Shown in pieces: positions 1 to 21,698 of a stretch of DNA of 64,000 bases. Made by a program: the position numbers and the translations under genes. The notes under the pieces were generated by a model, which made no database searches, was not told where the DNA came from, and saw only the letters and a list, made by a program, of their open reading frames with translations. Origin of the DNA: Asterochloris sp. CNOR1 (lineage: Eukaryota; Chlorophyta; Trebouxiophyceae; Trebouxiales; Trebouxiaceae); the NCBI GenBank assembly GCA_963969365.1, contig OZ017751.1, positions 2,666,001-2,730,000 of the forward strand, given 5' to 3'. Each line of letters opens with the position of its first letter. The first letter of the stretch is position 1.

Positions 1-280
1 CGGCTTGAGCCAGCTCTAGCAGAGCCACCACGCCACACACAGTCCAGCCTGCTGACACCATGGAGGGTGGGAATGGCAAGAACAAGAGGGGCCGGCAAGC
101 CCCTGCTGACTGCGTGCCGGACTGGAGGAAGTCTCCTGGAACAAAACATGTCAGCACTTGCTGCACGACATGCTGCCAGCCTTTGCAGCATGCTGCGCAC
201 GCAGGCGTGCCACACATGCATTGTTCCTTCTGGCAGCAAGCATCTGAACAGAGCAGTCAATTTGCACAGGCAACCCCCAC

Positions 281-10088
<9,808 letters not shown>

Positions 10089-10570
10089 ATCTGGCAAACG
10101 GTTTCGATGCAGCACAAGACAGCACGGACGACCTGTCAGGCTGGTCCTGCTGCTCTCGAGTCTGGTCTTGGAGGTGGATCTGCAGGCGCAGCAGCGATCA
10201 AGGTAGACTATGGGCCAACAAGTTGTCTTCTTATGGACGCTGTCTGGGTAAACCCTGTTGAGGGTATCCAAATGAGAGACTCTCGCAGCAACTCTGTCTG
10301 AACAGCTGTAAGAGGCAGTGAGGGCATAGACAAGGCTGAAATCCATGAATGGCATTCAGAGACTTGATACTCAATTGGCATGCATTTACTCGCTCGCTGC
10401 TGATCATTGCCAGTGACAGGTTCCTGCTGACCAGCGTCTGTCCATCAACAGACTGATCGGATCCTGAACACTATGTATCTCAGGTCTCATAGCTGCCCTG
10501 CACAAAGCACAGATCTCGGTGAGGGTGTAAGAGGATGCCTGCCGGACTGAACAGATGACATGCAACGGGC
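10089..10570. other. Intergenic region between ISWI start and the coiled-coil gene stop
   Basis: About 480 bases. Both neighbours are on the minus strand, so this holds the ISWI promoter and 5' UTR and the 3' end of the coiled-coil gene. I see no further gene, RNA gene or clear TATA-like signal. Confidence 0.5.
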
Positions 10571-13500
10571 TCAGGCGCAGGCATCAACAGCACACCTGTG
10601 GGCCTTGTTCTTGCTGCTGAACGAGAACCAGGTCCTCTTCATAGAGGACCCAGGCCTGAGCTCTGCACTGCATACATTTCGGGGTCTGGGTGTCTCGTAA
10701 TCGCCCATGAGCATGCCAAGCTTCGGAGGCGCCGAGTCTGGGTGCCTAGGGCTGCCAGCTGCGGCTGGCTGAGCAGCTCTTGTCCAGCCATCAGCCACAA
10801 TGCTCTCTGGCGATGCCACTGGACCTTTTACAGGATTCTGCTGGACCACAGCCACAGCTGCGTCGTTGGGGCTGCTGACTGTGGTCTCTGCTGCTGCCAC
10901 CAGCGAGACCGCTGCGTCTGCCGCAGCAGCAGCAGCAGCTGGGGTCACAGGCTGGGGCATTGCCTCCTCGCTGGCTGCTTCTGCAGGCACTGCAGCCAGG
11001 CTTGCAGCAGGGCTGCTGGGGGCCAGCAGGCTCACAATACTGCTTGGCTCAGCATCTACAGCAGCTGCAACTCCTGCAGCAGACTTTTCTGCCACTGCCA
11101 TGTCAGCAGCAGCAGGAGCCTGACTTTGCTCCTGCTGCTGCTGGTCAGCATCACTGCTTCCATCCAAAGGTGGAAAAGTCGCCTCATCCCCTGGCAGGAC
11201 AGCGTTGACACCATCCGTCCGGCCAAAATGGAGCCTCAGCTGGACGCTGCAGGGGTAAAGAAAAGTCAGCTGCTTGCTGCCTGTGCTGCCAATCACTGTC
11301 AGGCGAGGTGCTGCACCAAGCAGCACCGACACTTTGCCTGAGCTGTCCCTACCTGCGGTGCTGCTGTGGGGCTGCTGACTCTGCTGCTCCATCAGCAGCT
11401 GACACCTCCTCATCGCTATGGTTACTGCCTGCCTCATGATCATTGCTGTCAGCAGAGGCCTGGGAGGAACTCTCATCTGTGGTTGTGCTCACTGCATCAC
11501 CATCCACAGAATCCCCATCCTGTACAATACACAAGCAGGATCAGTGTCCCTCAGCTTCCCCTGCCTGCTTCTTCCTGTCTTGGCACAGCCAATTTCTCCG
11601 TGCAAGTCGGTGCCCGCATGCCAGCCTGCCTTCAAATGGGAGCGCCAGAAGCCAGCTCTTGTGCGCAATGATGATTATTGCTTACCGGGCTGGCCTGACC
11701 GTGGGATGCCCACACAGCCTCTGCTGCGCTCGTCTCAGCCGCTGTGGCTGCACCTGCGGCCTGAAAGCACTGCAGCACATTCTCCCGCCGCTGCAGCTGC
11801 TGCTGCACCCGCTCCTGCAAAGCCAGGTACACCATGTGTTTGCGACTCATGTGCTTCAGCAGCCTGGTTCGGGCAGCTGCCAGAGGCTGTCAATGTACTC
11901 CCATACTGCGGGCAAGAGCATGGAATGAGCAGCTGCTGACCTGAGGCCCAAGTGCTTGTGCATTGGCTGCGGTCCTTACCTCAGCCCTCTCAAAGGCTAC
12001 GCTGCACTCTCGGAGCTGCTGCTCGACCTCTTCAAAGACTGTGCCTGCCTTCTGCAGCTCTGACAGCGCTGTCATCTTGTCCGCCAGCACCAGCTCGATG
12101 GTGCGCAAGGCCTCCTCCTTGGCACGGGTGTAGCTGCACAGGGTGAGGCAGCTTGGCTCATGAGCTGCAGTGCAGGAACCCATATGCTGCAGAGGCATCA
12201 AGCAGGACAGTGGGGCAAGCAGTGTAGGTGTGTCCCTGTGCAGGAAAGCATGCCAAGTGCAGTTTTGTTGTATACTTGAATGCTGAGCGGTGATCAGGGC
12301 AGCACTCACTGCTTGACTTCATCAGCAGCGGTTTCGCTGCAAGCATCTTCCCCTAGGTCCCTTGCAACAGACTCTGCAGCAACCTTGCGCCTCATGGCAG
12401 CCTGGAGTGCCTCGTTGCAGCTGTCCACTGCCCTCTGGAGCCTGCGCAGTCAGCACTGCTTTCCAGCCAAGTCCAGTACTGCCACAAGTTGCAAACAGCA
12501 GCCCCAACCCTTGCACGCTCTCAAAATACTAGTCTTGAGCGTGGGTGTGGCAGACAATGGCAGTCAGGGATGACAGGTCTTGTTATGACAAAGTGGGTGT
12601 CTGGCTTGAGGATGCTTGCAAATCAGGGGCAGATATGGGCAAAGTATCAGGGCAGGCCTCACTTGGCATAGTCAACCACTGCTGCTGCCACCATTGCCAG
12701 CAGCTGCTCTTGGTGCTGCTGCAGGGCAGCATGACGCTCCTCTGACGCCTGTAACTGGCGTGCTGCTGCTGCTGCCTCCCCAGCCAGGGCCTGCAGGGTA
12801 CCTTCGCAGTGCTGCACCTCCTCCCACCTGCCCTTCAGCTGCTGCAGGGTGGACGGCATGCGCCCAGCAGCCTCTGGGACTGCCTGCAGCGCATGCAGGA
12901 ACACAAACATAAGGAGCAGTGGTTGTGGGTTAGTGCAGAGATGCGATGGCTGTGAGGCCACAGCAGGTGCAAGGCGCACAGTGGCATCTGAACCTGCCAC
13001 CCGGTGGAGGCCAGAAGGCGCTTCACCTGGGGCTCTAGGCATGTGTGCATCCCCGCTGCAGTGCCACTCACCCTTACAATGTGGACATGCATGCCTCCAG
13101 GGGGAGCATCAATAAAGTGCAAGAATACGCTGCTGCAGGGGGCTGACAGCCTGGGGGTTGCAGATCGTTGCTGCTAGGTGATCAGGCTGACCTGAGCGTC
13201 CTCACCATCCTCAGCTCCACATGGAACCCTCCTAAAGATTGGGCTCTGCTTTGGAGAGAAGACATCCTTTGGAGTCAGTGCCTTCTCGCCCGACAGCAGC
13301 TGCTCCACACTGTCAAGCCGCAGCGACGCCCGCGCCATGAAGGCCTGCATCAAAGCCTGCAGGCAGGGCAACTTGGTGTACCTCCAAAACGGTGCTGTAA
13401 CAGCGTATGCTCCACAGTGCAGGCATCTGCAGTGATGGACTGCTGCCATCTGATTGTTCTGCACAGCAGCTGTCTGATCTGCCATGCAGGCAGATAGCAC

Positions 13501-16500
13501 CAACCGTTGCTATGTTGCGTGTGCCTTGCAAAGATCAGGTTGCTTCTGCAGAGAGCCATCTGTTGCCTCAGGTACGCCTTGCACGGCTGCGGTTCCACAC
13601 CGCAAGGCGCTGCCAGTTGGATGCCCTACCTTGTGTGGGGTAGACATGACGGCCGGAGTGCCAGCCCTTGGTGTACCTCCTGCCCCAGTGGCTGGTCCTG
13701 AGCTGGAGGCGCTGTTGGACCCTGCATGCAGGCAGCAGAGAGCATGATGCATTGCCCTTTGATGTGAGCCCCAGCCCTATTGACTTCCCGCACAGAGGCT
13801 ATGTCGATTGAAGGATGTCAGCTCTTGTAGAGGCAGGCTGGAGCCTGTGCTGTCCACCTTGGCACATCAGATCCAGCACAGATGTCAGACAAGCAGGCAG
13901 GACTGAGACGACTGCCCGCAGTGAATTCAACAATACCCACAAAAGCAAGCAGTCAGGAAGTTGTTCACCTCCTAGGCCCCTGGCAACTCGTGCAATCCTG
14001 GTAAACAGCCCAGTGAGGGCACTTGGTGAGGCTGCGGCAGGTGCTGAGGTGTCTTCTGAAGTGTCCACCTCTGCCGCCCCTTCCTCTCTGCACACCTCTT
14101 CCTGAGCAAGCACGCAAACATAAAGCTGAAAGAGCTCTACAGCAGGCAATGACAGGTCAGCTTGCTGCAAAAGGCACAGGCACTGCTGGCCTGATGTGGC
14201 TGTGTACCTCTGCATATCTGCCCACAAACCCATATGGAAGAGGGCCACAGATTGCTGGCTCAGCCTAGTTGTATAAGCACATTCACGGTGATCCATTGCC
14301 CAGCAAGCCACTACCCTCACCTCCTGTAACCCTGTCAGCTGCTCAATGGCTGACTTTATGTCTGCTGCCTGCTCTTCCAGCAGCTGGTCCCGTGCGGCAA
14401 GCTGCTCAGCCTGCTCAGCCAGCCTGGCCTCCAGTTGCACCACACGCTGCTGCGTGCCCTGACCATGCGTGTCAGGCACAGCAGCGTCATGTCCAGCGAT
14501 GCCCTCTGCACCCTCAGATGTTGCAGGCTGAGCAGCAGCAGCGCTTCGCCACTCTGCACACTTGACATGTGCAGGCGCAGGCGCAGCAGCGGCTAGTTGG
14601 CTGTGCAGCTCCTCAGCGGCAGCCTCCCTGTCAGTCAGTAGCTGCTGCAGGCCTGCCTGGTGGGCCTGGAGCTCAGCAATGCTGGCCTCCCTGACCCGCA
14701 GCACCTCCTGCAGCCTGGTGACTGCTGTACCATCCACCAGCCCTGCATACAGCCCAAAAAATCATGCCCCTTGCAAGCCTCAAATTTCAATAACGAAAGA
14801 CACAGGCTGCACAAGGATCAACAGATCTGAGCAGCTCCTGCACACTGTAAGGCCTTGGCAGGCTTGTGGGGAAGCGCCAGCTGCCTCATGCAGCTCAAGG
14901 CGACAGGCCTGCACTGAGAGGCCTGAACCCACCTGCCTGCAGCCCTTTTGCCTCCTTCAACGCAGCCACCAGGTCAGCCACCTGCTGCTCTGCAGCCTCT
15001 TGCTTGTGCTGGAGATTGCCATTCTCACTCTGCATGCAGCAGCTTGAAGCTTGTGGCACACTGCACTGGAGAGCAGGCCCATGGCTGCCTATCACGATAC
15101 TATCATCTGGAGAAGGCTAGATGATTGCCTGGCCGCCATTTTGCTCACAACTTTACGTGCAAGCATGCGAGCCCATATCCTGACAGCACTTCAGCAGCAT
15201 GCCCACTGCCCAAGGTACCCATGATGACAGGTGGTCCCAGCCCACCTCCATGAACGCTAGCTGCTCAGCCAGATTCTCTAGTTGCTTCTCCACCTGGCTA
15301 CGCATAAGCTTCTCCTCCCCAACCTGCAGCACATGTGCAGCTTTGTTTCAGCCATCACATCAGCTGGCGGCGGCTGCTTGTGACCTGCCCAGCTTCTTCT
15401 GTGAGCATTGGGAATGCTGACAGGCTTGCCTGCTTCAGTTTGCGGTTCAGCTCCAACACCAGCGCCTCAGTGTTGCCTGCAGTGTCTGCTTGGTGCTCCT
15501 CGGCTGTCTGGCGCTGACGAGCATGCTCCAGCTCAGATCGTGCATGCTCAAGGTCTGTCTCAAGCTGCTGGCGCTCAGCCTGCACAGAAGAGATGAGGTG
15601 AAGCAACGGAGGCCTTGCGCCCTACTGGCCTGGGCCACTGCAGCAAGCCCACGCAATTTGGCATCACAAAATGGGAGCAGTGCAACAGCACTGCTCACCT
15701 GTGCAAGTTAATTTTTCTGCACAAGCAGGTGAATCTTTGTGCAGATGCTTTCAGACTGCTTAAGCACTCCATTTGCCACTTGCAGGGGCTTAGCACTGTG
15801 TAGAGCGCCTCACAGCGCTGACCTCGTGCACTGTGTGAAGACCCTCATAGTCCTTCAGCTTCTGCTGCAGCTCTCTCAGCTTCTGCTGCAGCTCCCTCAG
15901 CTTGTCTGCCCCGCACTTGAGGTGATTCTGGAGATCGTGCTTCTGATTCCGCAGGTCTGTGACAGCGGTCTGCAGCTCCAGTATTTGCGCCTGCACTTTG
16001 GGACAAGTTGTGGGGCCTCAAAATTCTGTCTTTCAAACAGGTTGGAGTACTGTCTTGCAGCTGAGAAGGCTCATTGCTACCAGATGCAGGCACAGCATGG
16101 CACCTGATGCATGGTTTCTGTAGCAAAGCAACTGCAGCAGCCTGGTGATGTGGTGTCATGGAAATACATGCAAAGCATGCAAAGCTTGCATCGCAGCCAG
16201 TGTGACAGCCTGACTTACCTCTGCAGCACTGAGCTGCTCCTGCAGCTGCCCAACCTCCTCCTCTCGGTCCCTGCTTGGAGTCACCTCCCTCTGCTCCTTA
16301 TGCTGGGCAGCCTGATCCTGCAGAGCAGCCATCTGCAGGCAGCACCAAAGTTGCCTGTCAGTATTTTTGGAGGATGGCCCTTCAGGCTCAACAGCATATC
16401 GCAACCTTTTGTGTGCTGAATTCGTGTCAGGTGTTGCAAGAGGTAGAGCTGTCGTTGGTCCCCAGCACAGGCTGCAAGTAGGCATCAAGAAGGACACTGC

Positions 16501-19193
16501 TGCTTGGGCAAGACTTGCCTCGGTATCTGAGCCTTTGGCGTGCCCCTACCTGGTCGCAGGCAGCGCCTGGCTGCCTCCATGCCTGCAGTCAGCCTGCTGT
16601 GCGCAACATTAACTCCCTCTCTGAGACAACCTGACTCCCTTTCTGAGACTCCCTCTCTCGGACACACAGGCCCTCCCTGGCCGCCATCAGGCAACCCTTG
16701 GCACTGCATGCAGCAGGCCGGGAGCAGGAAGGCTGCTGAGCGCACTTGCTGCTGCATCTCCTCCATGTTCCGCACCCTCTCAATGATTCTGCGGTGCTTG
16801 TCCTGCAGCTCCTGCTGCTCCTTCAACAGACTGCCGATGTAGTTGTGGGCCTGAAGGGACAGCAGCATGCCATTGCAAAGACGCCACCAGACTGCTATGT
16901 CAGGCACCTTGATGGCCCATGCATACCCAGTGCTTGCAATGATTGCAGAATGATAAGACCTCTTGGAGAAGACCATGCTGCAGCAGCTGTGCACTCTGTG
17001 AAGCAGTCTGCCACACCCTGCGCAAGCGTGGTGCAGCTGCGCCCACCTCCGCGACCTGCAGCTCCAGGTCTCCTTTCTCCGCCTCTGCTGCCTCCAGCTG
17101 GGTGCGCAGGGGCACGTCCTGAAGCAGTGCCTGCTGCCCGCTTAGCGACCCAGAGCTCATGCTCTGTGTAAAGCCCATCTGCAGGCAGCGGCAGGCATGC
17201 TCACACGTGTAGCTTGGTCAAATTTAATGCTCACAGCTCCGATGTCATGGGGCGCGGCAGGGCACTTCCTGGTTGCAGCATGGGCTTGGAAGCCGGTTGC
17301 ATGGCAACTCAGGCTTGACAAGCCAGAAACTGCAGCTTGGGTCAGAGCTTCACCAAACAGCATAGGCAGGGCATGCCAACGCAAGATCTGAGCGGCGGGC
17401 GCTCACGACATCACAAGGTCAAAAGCAGTACTAACTACATGAGTTTCAGCCTACCCCTTCGTGAGGTCGCAGGGCATTTTCCTTGCCCTGGATGTTGCAG
17501 GAGCCGGGGCTGCCTTTGCTGGGCACCATGGGCACCATATGAACCATGGGCGACATTTCAAAAAGGCTGCCTTGTTGCTGGACGCTTTTGGCTCCTGCCC
17601 TCTGCAGCAGCGGTGTTCTGACCAGGGGTGAGCGAGGCATGTCCAGCTCTGCCAATGCCTCCTCAGCCAGCCTGGCAGCCTTGCTACTGGGCTGCTCAGC
17701 TCCACTGCTCTGCTTGCTGGACTGAGCAGCCAGCGGCCACTCAGCCACGACAGCAGGCTCCGTGCTGGACTGCTCAGCTGCGCTGCTCTGTGCCTTAGAC
17801 GTGGCAAAGGTGAAGTCTGGCAAGGTCCTGCCATCCAGGTCAGCAGTGACCCTAGGCGGGCTGCTGCTGTCCCCCGGGCTGACAGGCATGGCCAGGCTCA
17901 GGTTTGAGCCCATGCTGCTGCCGCCGGACCCTGGCTCAGCAGCGCTGCCAGCAGGCGGGACTGCCGGTGTGAACGGGCTTGCAGCAGCATCCACAACAGT
18001 TTCCACCACCGCATCTAGCACGGCTGCCACAACTTCAACAGCTTTGCTCTGCGGAGGTGCTGCGGCCTGCTCCAGCTGCTGGGCAGCCTCACCCTGCAGG
18101 CATCAGCCAGCAGCAATTTGAGACGACAGGCATGTAAAAAAAGACTGCATCAGGAAGCTGTCAAGCATGCTTGCATGACCAACGATGGCCTGCGCAAGTG
18201 GACTGCAGGTCTCAGGAAGCATGCTCTACAATCATGCCCTACATCCCACCTGTGCAGGGTACTGCTTGGCCTGCAGCTGCTGGTCCAGCGACTGCATTGC
18301 ATTGCTGCCCGCAGCAGCGCGTGAGTGCAGCAGACCCCAGGCTGCCTGCACTGCAACAGTGGCGGCTCCCCAGGCAGCCCTCACTGCCGCTGTCCAGGCC
18401 TTCCATGCTGCCCGCACAGCAGCAGTGCATGCCCGCCAAGTCGCCTTGACAGTTGTCAACACTAGCCAGGCAGCCACAGCAGCCGCTATCATCTTGCAGA
18501 TGTCCACATACAGCTGCTGGCCCTGCTGCAGGACCGCAGCCTCTCTTCCAGCTGCAGCTGCCTCATCTATTGGCCTGTCTGCTGGCCTTGCCAGCTGCTG
18601 TTCTTCAGTGCCTGGTGCCTGGTGCTGAGCTCCTTGGGGCAATACAGCACTAGAGCTCTCTGATGTCGACTCAGCCAGTGCATTTGGATGTTCTGCGCTG
18701 TCCTGCGCTCTGCTGATGGCCTCGTGAGCTGCAGGCATCTGGGCTGGCTCTGTCTGCGGTGCCTGGGGCAGGCCAGCCTCTTCTGGCAGCAGCTCACAGC
18801 CAGAGGCAGCCAGCAGCACATCATTAGGGCGCTCTGCAGGGCCCTCATGCTCCTGCAGGCTGCTGCGCTCCAGGTACTCAACTGGCAGCTGTTGCTGACG
18901 CTGCACCTTCGCCATGTCAACAGGTGCACTTGGGCCAGCTGGAGCACTCACGGCGTGCTGGCTAGAGTAAAAGCCTGTTGCCGTCCTGTGTGAAAAATAC
19001 CAGCCTGCATGGGGCAAGAGCGATGTCATGTCCAGCAGCAGAGGTCTATACGCAGAGGGAGCTGTTGCCAGCAATGACTTTGGTTTCTGGCATTGCTCTT
19101 TTCACCTGTGGCAGCCAAAAAGAGAACTCCCAGAAGGCCACTGAGGGCAGCAGCAATCGAGGGCGTGCCCTTGGGTCGCCGCTTTCTGGCCAT
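10571..19193 (-). CDS. Large membrane-anchored coiled-coil protein, function unknown
   Basis: I do not recognise the family. Exons (minus, 5' to 3'): 19193-19106, 19004-18250, 18093-17455, 17178-17047, 16850-16746, 16332-16219, 15990-15823, 15579-15430, 15323-15246, 15029-14933, 14742-14321, 14101-13969, 13721-13630, 13356-13192, 12883-12663, 12441-12310, 12133-11980, 11886-11686, 11519-11353, 11246-10571. All phases close, giving 1562 residues. A basic start (MARKRRPKG) is followed by one hydrophobic segment (~11-29), which looks like a signal anchor. Residues ~200-215 form a second hydrophobic stretch, followed by three 11-residue Ala/Trp repeats. From ~500 to ~1250 most of the chain is heptad-rich Gln/Glu/Leu coiled coil (for example KLRELQQ twice in a row). 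The C-terminus is Ala-rich, low-complexity, and ends with a basic/aromatic patch (KRTWFSFSSKNK). It resembles golgin or organelle-tether architecture, but nothing in the sequence proves this. The donor at 15430 is GC. Confidence 0.8.
16606..16671. repeat. Short direct repeat in an intron of the coiled-coil gene
   Basis: Three imperfect copies of a ~20-base unit (actccctctctgagac-like) lie head to tail in the intron between the exons ending at 16746 and starting at 16332. No function is apparent. Confidence 0.6.
18334..18444 (-). repeat. 33-base coding repeat (three 11-residue units)
   Basis: Within exon 2 of the coiled-coil gene, residues ~217-253 consist of 11-residue units of the form AxW(R/K/G)AxTAAV(R/Q), three full copies plus a partial fourth, visible also as ~33-base repeats in DNA. 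The period of 11 and the Trp/Ala/basic pattern fit an amphipathic 11/3 helix lying on a membrane surface, as in perilipin- or synuclein-type repeats. That role is an inference. Confidence 0.75.
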
Positions 19194-19826
19194 GTGCTGC
19201 TTGAAGGCTGGGTGCTGCACCAGCCTACAGCAAGCAAAGATACTGTACTGCCCCGGTCCACAGCAGTCTGGGAGCGGCCAGCGCGGTCAGAGGCCACAGG
19301 GAGGTGCTGCAGCCATGTTAGCGTTAGCTAGATGACGCTCACTTTGCCAGCTCCTGCTCTGTTGCCGCTGCAGAGCGCATCAGAGCCTTATGCCTGGACA
19401 ACCTCCCTGGACAGAAGTCCAAGGGGTCCATCAAGCTGTCACCTGCAATGGACAATTACGGAACCACCTGCTGCAATGCCCTTGCATGCTCAGCGCATCT
19501 GACAACAGGTGCTGGGTGCCATGGCAGCAGGTCAAGTGTCCAACTCGGTCCTGACCTGATGCTATGGTTGTGATGACTTGTTGTGAGGGCAGATTTTCTG
19601 CTTTGCAATTGCTTTTATCGCCGTGCAAGGAGGACAGGCCTCCACGAGAGTACGTGCCTACGAGCAAGAAGGCCCAGCGTGCGGCAAGCTGCGGATTGGT
19701 GCCATCTTAGAAAAATTCAAATGTGATCCGTTGACCAGCATTGTTTTGAGAGGGACAGCTGTATAGCCCGCCACGAGTCAGTGAGTGGATAAAGGGAAAG
19801 AGATTATGAAATGGAAGAGCCAGTGC
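19194..19826. other. Intergenic region upstream of the coiled-coil gene
   Basis: About 630 bases between the start of the coiled-coil gene and the stop of the dehydrogenase gene (both minus). It should contain the coiled-coil gene promoter and the dehydrogenase 3' UTR. No additional gene or repeat is seen. Confidence 0.5.
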
Positions 19827-21033
19827 TCAGATCATGCCTCCACCAGTGACCTCAAGGATCTGGCCGCTGATGTAGCTGCTGAAGGGGCATGTCAGCATGA
19901 GCATGCTGCCCGCTGCCTCCTCGGGGGATCCTAAGCGCCGCAATGGGATGAATTGCTTTGCCACATCTGTGATCTGAGACGCATTTGGCATTCCGACCTT
20001 GACGCTCTCCCCACCGACCTGAAGGGCGTTCAGCATTTTGGCATGTTGCGGCCAGCAATGCAGGGAGAGCTGCATCCTGGCAGTGCAGCCCACCTTGACT
20101 GTGCTGCCACCTGTCCTGTCCGCAATGAGCCGAGTCTGGATGAAGGAGAAGGCAATGCAGTTGCATCGGATGTTGAAAGGCCCCAACTCTTTGGCCACTG
20201 TCTTGGTAAGCCCGATGAGGCCAGCTTTGGCCTGTAGGCGCCGTGAGGTGGTGTCACGTTGGCTGCTTCTCAGAGCTCAGCGCAACACATTGCACATCAA
20301 AGTAGCAGCAATGAAGCAGCTGATAAGACAAGACTTGCCGTGCTGTAGTTGGCTTGGCCGGCGTTCCCATGTGTTCCTGAGGTGCTGCTGATGTTGAGGA
20401 TGCTGCGTGGCTGTGCAGCGCCCTTTTGCATTTCCTGCTTGGCTGCCTCCCTCATGTAAGGGGATGCAGCCTGTATGAGACGGAAGGGGGCTGTGGCATG
20501 CACCAGCAGCATGGCCTGCCACTGCTTGTCCGTCATCTTATGGATCACCCCGTCCCATGTGTAGCCTGCAGGTGGCACACACACTATGTCTCTGAATGCT
20601 CAAGCAGTGCAGCCGTGGCCAAAGGGAACGCGGCAGCACACAGGCAGAGCCTCACTTGCACCCTGAGCACCAAATTCAGCCCTGCCCACCTGCATTGTTC
20701 ACAAGGTGGTGCAGCACCCCAAACTCCTGAATCGTGGCCTCAACGATTTTCTGAGGAAAGGCAGGGTCTGTCACGTCTCCAGGCACGGCAAGAGCTGTGC
20801 CGCCAGCCTTCTGGATCTCTTTGGCAACCTGTAGGCGCCATGCCATGAGCTGTGCAATGCATGCCTATCGCAGCAGATGCATGAACAAACATTTCCATTG
20901 GCAGCTGTCTCACCTGCTGTGCTTTGGCTGCATCAATGTCTGACACGACCACCTTGGCGCCATGTTCTGCAAACAATCTGGCAGCAGCTGCCCCAACGCC
21001 TTGCCCTGAGCCAGTGATGATGGCCACCTGCAT
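19827..21033 (-). CDS. FabG-like short-chain dehydrogenase/reductase
   Basis: NAD(P)-dependent oxidoreductase of the classical SDR fold; closest in character to 3-oxoacyl-ACP reductase (FabG)-like enzymes, so an acyl or carbonyl substrate is likely but not provable here. Exons: 21033-20914, 20828-20690, 20565-20339, 20231-20094, 20018-19827, phases closing to 271 residues. Cofactor motif TGSGQGVG at residues 7-14; NNAG at ~84-87; catalytic Ser in SILNISSTSG; YSTAK (Tyr160, Lys164) spans the third intron. The C-terminal SGQILEVTGGGMI is typical of FabG-like enzymes. The donor at 20339 is GC (ACG|GCAAGT); using it is what restores the YxxxK motif. The protein begins almost at the Rossmann strand, so there is no obvious targeting peptide unless an upstream exon exists (an acceptor-like atgcag lies at the start codon). 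A ~15-residue insertion near residue 190 is longer than in bacterial FabG. Confidence 0.9.
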
Positions 21034-21698
21034 GTGAGGATGCAGTTGTGTTGCTCCAACTGTTTGCCCAACATGCTAGAAACTCTGGACTGCGATGACC
21101 TGTTCGTGAAGCAAGCCTGTGCCAGCTGAGCTGGCAGTGTATTGCCGAGTCACCCCCTCATGGTCGTTGAGGGCCTTCAGAGGCAATATCACACGCTCCA
21201 GATGCTCAAGCCTCGCTGAGTATTGCTGCATTGGCTGTAGGTCTAATGATCTTTGGCAGATCGCATCTGCCTAGCGTAAAGGTCCACGCCTCATAATCAA
21301 TTTCATGCTAAAGCAAGCGGTCTGCAAGCCACCGCGCCTCTTCCTTAGATCAAGCAACTGGTCACGCACTCGTATCAACGTCCGGTAGGGCAGCATCATC
21401 TGCCGCCAGATTGGTTTGCAGTGTCTTGGCCTGGTCTGCTGTATCGATCGCAGGATAGGCACGCTTAAGTTGTGGTACAGGTCAATGAGCTCCTCAGACA
21501 GAGTGCTGTACTGGGGCTCTGGATCGCCTCCATGTAGGTCCCCACTGCCTTGAGCGTGGACTGCCTTGAGCGTGGACAGACACCGTTGCTTCAGACAAGT
21601 CAGGTGTCCTCACTCCCACTGGGTCACACCACCTGTGCAGAACAGCAGCAGTACCCATGTAACTTTGAAGGGTCACTGCGTCCATGTTGGCGATGCAG
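21034..21698. other. Intergenic region with degenerate coding remnants
   Basis: Divergent promoter space between the dehydrogenase and the GST. From 21323 it is part of the tandem duplication described at 23528. On the minus strand, 21271-21560 reads in pieces like protein (for example EELIDLYHNL, SKEEARWLADRLL) interrupted by stops, so it may be a gene relic; I could not name it. The first exon of the GST should also lie here, perhaps ending near 21644, but I could not fix it. Confidence 0.4.

Noticed and set aside
10598-11341. Plus-strand ORF of 247 codons
   Set aside because: It is the antisense of the Ala/Gln-rich last exon of the coiled-coil gene; its Cys/Ser/His-rich composition is a shadow of low-complexity coding sequence, and the minus strand carries the spliced frame.
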